From Tous-C4FEB sp044356555 (GTDB lineage: Bacteria; Verrucomicrobiota; Verrucomicrobiia; Opitutales; Opitutaceae): a stretch of DNA of 64,000 nt. Both the position numbers and the translations under genes were made by a program. Positions 59,275 through 64,000 of this stretch are shown piece after piece. The notes beneath the pieces are model-generated. The model was not told where the DNA came from, ran no database searches, and saw nothing but the letters and a program-made list of their open reading frames with translations. Every line of letters begins with the position of its first letter. Positions within the stretch are counted from its first letter, which is position 1. The stretch spans positions 55,843 to 119,842 of the forward strand of contig JBIKWB010000016.1 of NCBI GenBank assembly GCA_044356555.1, written 5' to 3'.

Positions 59275-59599
59275 TCCTTCGCTACGCTTGGAGGATATCG
59301 TCGAGGGTTGCGACCGACTGGCTGGCTACCTCGAAGGTTACGATTGGGAGCGATTTCAAAAAGACCAGAAAACCCAAGATGCCGTTGCACGGGTGTTCGA
59401 GATTATCGGAGAAGCGGTCAAGGGAGTGCCGGACGAGTGGCGTGAACTCGAACCTGAAATCCCTTGGCGCCAGATTGCAGGTTTCCGAGATGTGCTGGCC
59501 CATGCCTATTTCGCAATCGAGACCCGAATCGTCTGGGAAGCAGCGGTAGAAAAAGCCCCGGCGCTTCGTGCCGCTTGTCAACGCCTCCTCTGCCGATAG
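59264..59599 (+). CDS. hepT: HepT-family HEPN ribonuclease toxin (DUF86)
   Basis: A 111-residue HEPN protein. The active-site motif R75-x4-H80-x-Y82 (RDVLAHAYF) is intact, including the tyrosine that MntA modifies. Other family pieces: LEDIVEGCDRLAGYLEG, VARVFEIIGEAVKGVPDEW. HepT toxins cut tRNA or other RNA. It is translationally linked to MntA, which is the usual toxin-antitoxin layout. Codon use and GC content are a little lower than in the core region. Confidence 0.92.
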   Translation: MLRDPSLRLEDIVEGCDRLAGYLEGYDWERFQKDQKTQDAVARVFEIIGEAVKGVPDEWRELEPEIPWRQIAGFRDVLAHAYFAIETRIVWEAAVEKAPALRAACQRLLCR

Positions 59600-59861
59600 C
59601 ACCGAGTGTTAAATTAGAAAGGGCAGCCAAAATGCCGGCTTTGAATAGAAAAGCGCAGGATTACTGATCTCAGCGATGATTCCGGCGAAAGACCGTTGAT
59701 CGGCCTCCAAAAAACAAAAATTGGCCAGCCCCCTCAGGTCGACCCGTTTCCCGGAATGCAAAATTTGAGGCCAAGGTTCCAAGCCAACGTCGTGAATCGG
59801 TCCGCAAAACAAAAAAACACCGGCGGACTCGTCGGATGGACCCTTCAGAGGTGCCGACGAC

Positions 59862-59890
59862 CACAAAGGTTAGGGGCTGACCCCGTCGGC
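59862..59890. repeat. Module-boundary repeat R3, copy 2
   Basis: CACAAAGGTTAGGGGCTGAC and then CCCGTCGGC. It contains GGGG-CTGA-CCCC and the imperfect pair GCTGAC/GTCGGC. Upstream, 59600-59861 shows no gene I can support. Confidence 0.8.
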
Positions 59891-59917
59891 CGACCCCACC
59901 CCATCGGCCGACCGCCG

Positions 59918-60030
59918 TGCTTTGCTGCCGATCGCCCGGACTTTTCTGAAACTCACGCCGGGTTGATTCCCGGCACGGTCCTGTTTTCCCTGCCTCGTTG
60001 CCTCCGACCGGAAGCGACGAGGCGAAGCTA
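59918..60030. repeat. gbsR 3'-end repeat, copy 2 (R1b)
   Basis: GTGCTTTGCTGCCGATCGCC through CTTTTCTGAAACTCACGCC to GACGAGGCGAAGC. It keeps the end of the GbsR reading frame with a changed stop context (GGTTGA). It follows R3 copy 2 after 27 bases. Confidence 0.85.
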
Positions 60031-60121
60031 TATCTGCGATTTCGTCACCGCACGAAAGGGCCGCGTTTGATTTTGGACGCCGGTTTGCACCCGCACCCAA
60101 GCTTGTGATGCCTCCCTCTTG

Positions 60122-60670
60122 ATGTTGTCCGTAGCCAATACTTATGGGGGCACCGCTCACCTCTCCCCTCTGCTGCGCAAGGTGAAGCGGCTGGGATTAC
60201 CGACGGCCGATTCCCTGCTCCGGCTCGCCGTGAAACGTGGCTGTGGACATTATGCTCCGGCAGATTATGAGGCCGCTCAGGTGATCGACCCTGGTTTCGA
60301 CCGGCTCACCGATGCTGAGTTGGGAATTGCGATGATCTCAGGAGCACAAGACTACGACCCTCAGCGCATACGCTGCGCCGTCCAGTTACTTAGCGGTCAT
60401 GGCATAGATGCCGGAGCTTTGATGCGGCTGGCGAAGATGGAGCGATGCGAACCGCTTCTCGCCTATATTGCCGATCAAGCCAAGCAATGGGACAAAGATC
60501 GGGAGGCGTTTTGGGTCGCAGTCGCGGCGATGCTACCGCGCCATGCGGGCCAGCCGATAGAAGCATGGCCGCACCCCAGCCGCTTTATGCTGCAGGCCGG
60601 CTACCGCCGCGGAGGCGGCGTTCACCAGCCGGTGTGGTTACGCCCGCGTCCCCGCGCTCCCGTTCTATGA
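60122..60670 (+). CDS. Unrecognised gene paired with a DUF6036-like gene
   Basis: Encodes 182 residues from ATG 60122. Helical, neutral: LLRKVKRLGLPTADSLLRLA, then PADYEAAQVIDPGFDRLTDA, LGIAMISGAQDYDPQRIRCA and MRLAKMERCEPLLAYIADQA. The last 35 residues are rich in R, P and G (YRRGGGVHQPVWLRPRPRAP). No signal, membrane segment or catalytic motif that I can name. Its stop overlaps the start of the next gene (ATGA), and the pair fills one whole repeat-bounded module, so a functional pair is likely. Confidence 0.75.
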   Translation: MLSVANTYGGTAHLSPLLRKVKRLGLPTADSLLRLAVKRGCGHYAPADYEAAQVIDPGFDRLTDAELGIAMISGAQDYDPQRIRCAVQLLSGHGIDAGALMRLAKMERCEPLLAYIADQAKQWDKDREAFWVAVAAMLPRHAGQPIEAWPHPSRFMLQAGYRRGGGVHQPVWLRPRPRAPVL

Positions 60671-61218
60671 CGAGCAATCCCCTCCGCATCCTGCAGACGC
60701 TGGACCGGCATCTCCACCGGGCCTTTGACCTGTATGTTTATGGCAGGTCGGCGTTGGCCTTGGGTTATCCTTTGGCGCCGGCGGCCATGCATGCGACGAT
60801 GGACGTGGACGCTATTTTGCCGGCCCGAGATATTCTTACGATTGAGGCCAACGAGGATTTTTGGCGGGCTCAAGAACTTACCAATACCGAATTGGGCGAG
60901 AGCGGGTTGTATTTCACGCATTTATTCGAAGATCGTCAGGTCATTTTGACGCCCGATTGGTTGACCCGCGTCGTCAAATTGCCGGCTGACTCTCTGCAGC
61001 ATCTGAGTCTGCACCGTCCTGCGACCGAGGATCTCATTCTCACCAAAATGATGCGGATTGATCCACAGGATCGCGAAGATATCGAGTTTCTCATGAAACA
61101 GGCGGACCTACGTAAGGAGCGTTTGAAGCATGCTCTGGAAACCGCAGTTATCCCGGCGGTCTCCGAGATCAAGGAAGCTTTTGAGAAAAATAAGAAATGG
61201 TTGCTCCATCAGCTATAG
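60667..61218 (+). CDS. DUF6036-like nucleotidyltransferase-fold protein
   Basis: Encodes 183 residues from the ATG overlapping the previous stop. The N-terminal part fits a minimal nucleotidyltransferase of the DUF6036 type: LDRHLHRAFDLYVYGRSALA, LGYPLAPAAMHATMDVDAIL, where GRSA replaces the GGxA glycine pair and D-V-D is the metal motif. Then WLTRVVKLPADSLQHLSLHR and EDLILTKMMRIDPQDREDIE, a helix with D-x-x-D typical of such proteins. DUF6036 genes commonly act as antitoxin-like or mobile-island components; the exact role is unknown. Confidence 0.75.
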   Translation: MTSNPLRILQTLDRHLHRAFDLYVYGRSALALGYPLAPAAMHATMDVDAILPARDILTIEANEDFWRAQELTNTELGESGLYFTHLFEDRQVILTPDWLTRVVKLPADSLQHLSLHRPATEDLILTKMMRIDPQDREDIEFLMKQADLRKERLKHALETAVIPAVSEIKEAFEKNKKWLLHQL

Positions 61219-61283
61219 ATGAGTTTTAGTCCGTTACTGCGGTCGGATTACACAGAGACCTTCGGCCAAGCGGGTCCTGAGAT

Positions 61284-61549
61284 GACCGGCAGCCGCATGA
61301 TTCTTGGGGGCAATCGGCTCCGGCAGCCCGCCTCTGGGCAGCTGCGAAAAGATTGTCTGGAGGCAGTTCGAGAAACGTCCGACGAACGACGTGTTACCGC
61401 GAACGTTCATTCGTGCCGGTTGCCTCATCGGGAAGCGACGGGGCGAAGCCATGTTCTGTGCCGGGAAAGAAAGAAGGCGTGTGCGGTCGAAGCGCGAGAC
61501 CGACATTCGAAGCTAACCACAAAGGTTAGGGGCTGACCCCGTCGGCTGA
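61284..61549. repeat. 265-bp direct repeat, copy 2 (R2b)
   Basis: Second copy of 58657-58921, again ending in the CACAAAGGTTAGGGG element. It begins 66 bases after the DUF6036-like gene. No gene inside. Confidence 0.85.
61518..61546. repeat. Module-boundary repeat R3, copy 3
   Basis: CACAAAGGTTAGGGGCTGAC and then CCCGTCGGC, identical to copy 2 over 29 bases. Confidence 0.8.
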
Positions 61550-61550
61550 T

Positions 61551-61690
61551 CCTGCAATCCTGTCATGAGAAAGCCCGTGCTTTGCTGCCGATCGCCCGGA
61601 CTTTTCTGAAGCTCGCGCCGGGTTAATCTCCGGCACGATTATCTTTTCCCCGCCTCGTTGCTTCCGGCCGGAAGCGACGGGGCGAAGCTG
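61551..61690. repeat. gbsR 3'-end repeat, copy 3 (R1c)
   Basis: CTGCAATCCTGTCATGAGAA through AAGCTCGCGCCGGGTTAA to CGACGGGGCGAAGC. It corresponds to the last 27 codons plus stop of gbsR and about 70 bp beyond. It starts right after R3 copy 3. The remaining gap to 61898 shows no gene I trust. Confidence 0.88.
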
Positions 61691-61898
61691 TGAGTGCAAC
61701 CTTTCCCCAGCTCGAAAAGCGCGCCATTCAAAACTCTTTCATTAGCGCCGATTAGCTTCAATTGTCGGTTCCTCGTTTTGCAGTTTTTAGGTTCAACGCA
61801 CCACAGACATGAGGATTTACCCATTTTCCGCCCTCCGTCGATTGTCCTGTTCCGAAGCTTGCGCATGTGCCCAGCGGAGATAAGTAAACCCACCTGAC

Positions 61899-62231
61899 AT
61901 GACCGCGGCTGCCAAATCCTTTCTTGATCAAGCCGTCGGAACCTTGGTGCAGAATATGCCGGTGGAGGAAATCTGGCTCTTTGGTTCCCAGGCCACGGGC
62001 CACGCAGGAGCGGACAGCGATGTGGACTTGTTGGTCGTGCTCGACGACCAGCATGGCTTGTTGCGACCGGCTCAGCGGGCCTTGCAAGTGCTGCGACCGA
62101 TCCGGCAGAGTCAGGGAGTGGATTTGGTGGCGATTCCCCGGCGGACCTGGCAGGAGCGCTGCGCCCGCCCCGTCGGCATTTACACGGATATTCTCGAGCA
62201 CGGCAGGCGAATCTATGCCCGGCAGAATTGA
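61899..62231 (+). CDS. MNT-domain nucleotidyltransferase (antitoxin partner of HEPN)
   Basis: A 110-residue minimal nucleotidyltransferase with G29-S30-x10-D41-x-D43 in WLFGSQATGHAGADSDVDLL. The C-terminal half (RPIRQSQGVDLVAIPRRTWQ) has the third acidic position. It is distinct in sequence from the MntA at 58972. It overlaps the HEPN gene by 17 bp. Confidence 0.92.
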   Translation: MTAAAKSFLDQAVGTLVQNMPVEEIWLFGSQATGHAGADSDVDLLVVLDDQHGLLRPAQRALQVLRPIRQSQGVDLVAIPRRTWQERCARPVGIYTDILEHGRRIYARQN

Positions 62232-62601
62232 CGATCCCATGGCGTGGCGGAGCCTAGCTGACGCGGACCTTAGCCGCGCACGCCGACGCTTGGGCGAAGA
62301 GGATTTTTCGGACGGTCTGGTGCATCTTCAGCAGGCGGCGGAAAAGTATCTCAAGGCTTGGCTGGTGGGCCGGGCTTGGACATTGCGCAGGACCCACGAC
62401 CTGCCAGCCTTGGTCGCAAGCTTGCGCGAATTCGGCCATGATGCCGATGGGTTCCTGCCGACGGCGGAGTCCCTCTCGCTGAGTTATCTCGCCGAGCGTT
62501 ATCCCGGCGACTTCGATCCGATGCCGCCCAAGGATGAGATTGAGGAGTATCTTGCACAAGTGGAACGGTTGGCCGCAGAGCTAGTGATCTCTCAGGCCTG
62601 A
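62215..62601 (+). CDS. HEPN-domain protein (toxin partner)
   Basis: A 128-residue HEPN protein: MAWRSLADADLSRARRRLGE, then DGLVHLQQAAEKYLKAWLVG and RTHDLPALVASLREFG. This is the THDL-type HEPN class; the RX4HXY motif of HepT is absent, so its chemistry and its control by the MNT partner may differ from HepT. The start at 62215 lies inside the end of the MNT gene, as usual for such pairs. Confidence 0.9.
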   Translation: MPGRIDDPMAWRSLADADLSRARRRLGEEDFSDGLVHLQQAAEKYLKAWLVGRAWTLRRTHDLPALVASLREFGHDADGFLPTAESLSLSYLAERYPGDFDPMPPKDEIEEYLAQVERLAAELVISQA

Positions 62602-62677
62602 CTTCGGCTTCCCGCTCTCCGTCCGCCGACACCTGCGTTTCCTAATTTCGCGTCTTACCGCTTTTTCCGTCGCACAC

Positions 62678-62706
62678 CACAAAGGTTAGGGGCTGACCCC
62701 ATCAGC
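62678..62706. repeat. Module-boundary repeat R3, copy 4
   Basis: CACAAAGGTTAGGGGCTGAC and then CCCATCAGC, 76 bases after the HEPN stop. Confidence 0.78.
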
Positions 62707-62834
62707 CAATCTTCCGTCAGCCAATCTGTGATGGTGAATGCCAAATCAGCACTCCGATTTTCAATTCGGTTTAGATTAGATGAGATAGCAGCAGACTATT
62801 GACGACGATAGCCAATCAATATGTCGTTCAATGT

Positions 62835-63080
62835 ATGAAGACAATCACTGTTAATGTTAGCGAACCGGTTTATGCGGACTTTCAGCGGTATGCAGAGCAA
62901 CAAGATCGCGCTACGGCCGAGTTGATTCGAGAAGCCATGGAGAATTATCGCCAATCCAAGATTCGGCCCGTCCGCAGCCTTCGCGAATCGCGCCCGATCA
63001 GCGTGCAGGCGATCATCAAGCCATGGACCGGGCGCGGGGAACTTTTGGAGGACGTGATGGAGACCAATGCACGGGATTGA
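62835..63080 (+). CDS. Ribbon-helix-helix antitoxin of a PIN toxin
   Basis: Encodes 81 residues. N-terminal ribbon MKTITVNVSEPVYADFQRYA, helices EQQDRATAELIREAMENYRQ: a CopG/RHH fold. The C-terminal tail (RESRPISVQAIIKPWTGRGE) should wrap the toxin. The start at 62835 matches the ribbon. It overlaps the PIN gene by 14 bp. A loose inverted repeat ATTGACGAC...GTCGTTCAAT upstream (62798-62832) might be its operator. Confidence 0.88.
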   Translation: MKTITVNVSEPVYADFQRYAEQQDRATAELIREAMENYRQSKIRPVRSLRESRPISVQAIIKPWTGRGELLEDVMETNARD

Positions 63081-63510
63081 TACGACTTTTCTGGTGCAGG
63101 TGGAACTGCGGGAAGCGCCGAATCATAGCCAAGCGAGGGCATGGTTGGATCGGGCGCTCGACGGTGATGGACCGTTTTTGGCTCTGGCTCCGCAGGTGCT
63201 CACGGAATTCGTTCATGTGGTGACCGATGCCAAGCGATTCGCAATGCCGCTTGCGATGGACGACGCCTTGGATCGGGCGCAGCTCTGGTGGGAGGCACGG
63301 GAAGTGCGCCCGGTGTTTCCCTCGGTGGAATCAACCCATCTTTGCCTGAAGTGGCTTAGGGCTCATCGTTTGGGCCGGAAACGCCTCCTTGATACGCAAT
63401 TGGCCGCCACCTACGCCGCCGCGGGGGTCACCGAACTGCTGACCGCAAATTCGGCCGACTTTGCGGTTTTTGGGGTGTTCAGTTTCACTGATTTTGAGGG
63501 GCCGAAATGA
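63067..63510 (+). CDS. VapC-like PIN-domain toxin
   Basis: A 147-residue PIN-domain RNase: D5 in GIDTTFLVQVEL, E in VLTEFVHVV, D in RLLDTQLAATYAA and the last acidic position in LTANSADFAVFG. All four ligand positions are present. Sequence differs clearly from the PIN toxin at 27124. Follows its RHH antitoxin with overlap. Confidence 0.92.
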   Translation: MHGIDTTFLVQVELREAPNHSQARAWLDRALDGDGPFLALAPQVLTEFVHVVTDAKRFAMPLAMDDALDRAQLWWEAREVRPVFPSVESTHLCLKWLRAHRLGRKRLLDTQLAATYAAAGVTELLTANSADFAVFGVFSFTDFEGPK

Positions 63511-63516
63511 GCGCAC

Positions 63517-63545
63517 CACAAAGTTTAGGGGCTGACACCGTCGGC
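63517..63545. repeat. Module-boundary repeat R3, copy 5 (variant)
   Basis: CACAAAGTTTAGGGGCTGAC and then ACCGTCGGC, two changes from the consensus, 7 bases after the PIN stop. Confidence 0.75.
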
Positions 63546-63600
63546 CGACCGCTCGTCCTTAAGACTGGAAAGAATCCACCTGAGCCGCCAAGTTTCCGCC

Positions 63601-63813
63601 ATGTCGATCACCGAACTTAAAGCAACCGCCGACAAGCTCACCACCGAGGAACGCGCCTGGCTCACGCGCTACCTCGCCACGCTCAATCGCATCAACGATC
63701 CTGCTTTCATCGCCGAGGTCACGCGCCGTAACCGCGAAATGATCGCCGGTAATTTTGTCACGAGGGACGATATCCTCGCTGCCGACTCAAAGCTTCGCGC
63801 CGAAGGCCGCTGA
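63601..63813 (+). CDS. Addiction-module antitoxin-like protein
   Basis: Encodes 70 residues: MSITELKATADKLTTEERAW, LTRYLATLNRINDPAFIAEV, then TRRNREMIAGNFVTRDDILA. It resembles the small helical components placed before RelE/ParE toxins. Its stop codon overlaps the start of a short frame encoding a truncated partner. Confidence 0.75.
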   Translation: MSITELKATADKLTTEERAWLTRYLATLNRINDPAFIAEVTRRNREMIAGNFVTRDDILAADSKLRAEGR

Positions 63814-63896
63814 TGCAGCCCTATTCATGGGCGTTGGATCGGACGCCGGCGCGGGAATTACAAGAACTCGACTCTCAGCCGGGATCATGCAATTGA
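63813..63896 (+). pseudogene. Truncated RelE/ParE-type toxin start
   Basis: ATG 63813 overlaps the previous stop and opens a 27-residue frame, MQPYSWALDRTPARELQELD and then SQPGSCN. The first 20 residues fit the start of a ParE/RelE toxin (beta strand, then A-x-x-x-L-x-x-L), after which the frame ends at TGA 63894. Nothing coding is visible from 63897 to 64000. Confidence 0.45.
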
Positions 63897-64000
63897 GGGC
63901 CAGATAAGTTGGTGAGGGCCGGCTCTGGCGGAGAGGGCGGCAACTGCATCGCAGTCGTCGTTAGGGCTCATTTGACGGAGGAGAACGTGCCACCAATGGC

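Noticed and set aside
58891..63545. R3 repeats as integron attC sites
   Set aside because: They lack the paired RYYYAAC/GTTRRRY core sites and the usual 57-141-bp cruciform layout; GTTAGGG only partly fits. No integrase is seen.
1..64000. tRNA, rRNA, CRISPR array or prophage
   Set aside because: No T-loop-type GGTTCRANYCC stem-loop set, no rRNA signature, no regularly spaced repeats with variable spacers and no structural phage genes were found by reading both strands.

Overview
The window looks like chromosomal DNA of a GC-rich Verrucomicrobiota bacterium, most likely of the Opitutales/Opitutaceae group. This is inferred from gene content and repeats: a DUF1501 plus cytochrome/DUF1549/DUF1553 secreted pair, many short palindromic elements of the kind that read as 'HGRDARAT' when translated, and small dense genes in mixed orientation. 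I see no rRNA, tRNA, CRISPR array or prophage.

Core region (about 0.7-53.5 kb). From left to right: a degraded MBL-fold hydrolase and a small exported protein; a quinone/aromatic detoxification-type set (MhqO-like dioxygenase, MhqD-like esterase, aldo/keto reductase); a YefM/YoeB toxin-antitoxin pair; a pyrH-frr-proB-uvrD/rep run on the minus strand; divergent gmd-fcl for GDP-L-fucose; prfB with an intact programmed +1 frameshift site; sucC-sucD ending in a strong terminator; an NHL/DUF1501/cytochrome-DUF1553 secreted cluster; a VapBC-type pair; two sodium-coupled transporters; a sulfite-oxidase-like enzyme; an HrpA helicase; a fasciclin protein; a dienelactone hydrolase with a lipoprotein; an ABC ATPase with a CaCA-type membrane protein; a four-gene ATGA-coupled chain starting with an exported nuclease; TatD, HPr, kdsB, carA and a lysine 2,3-aminomutase-family radical SAM gene.

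RNA region (49.6-50.3 kb). Two sibling transcription units (promoter-like boxes, a covarying hairpin, a conserved internal block and an intrinsic terminator) sit in tandem. They are followed by a TPP riboswitch with its own terminator that leads into a TonB-dependent receptor, so that receptor is probably a thiamine or thiamine-precursor importer.

Accessory region (54.1-64 kb). After an IS4-type transposase remnant, an Ala/Thr-rich exported repeat protein and a GbsR-like regulator, the DNA becomes an array of same-oriented modules: a DUF4143 ATPase, MntA-HepT, an unrecognised gene with a DUF6036-like nucleotidyltransferase, MNT-HEPN, RHH-PIN, and an addiction-module gene with a truncated partner. 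The first five are each followed by a copy of a ~29-bp repeat. The 3' end of the gbsR gene is duplicated twice inside the array, and a ~265-bp block is present twice. The array looks like a toxin-antitoxin island built by repeated insertion or duplication next to gbsR, and it is the most interesting part of the window.
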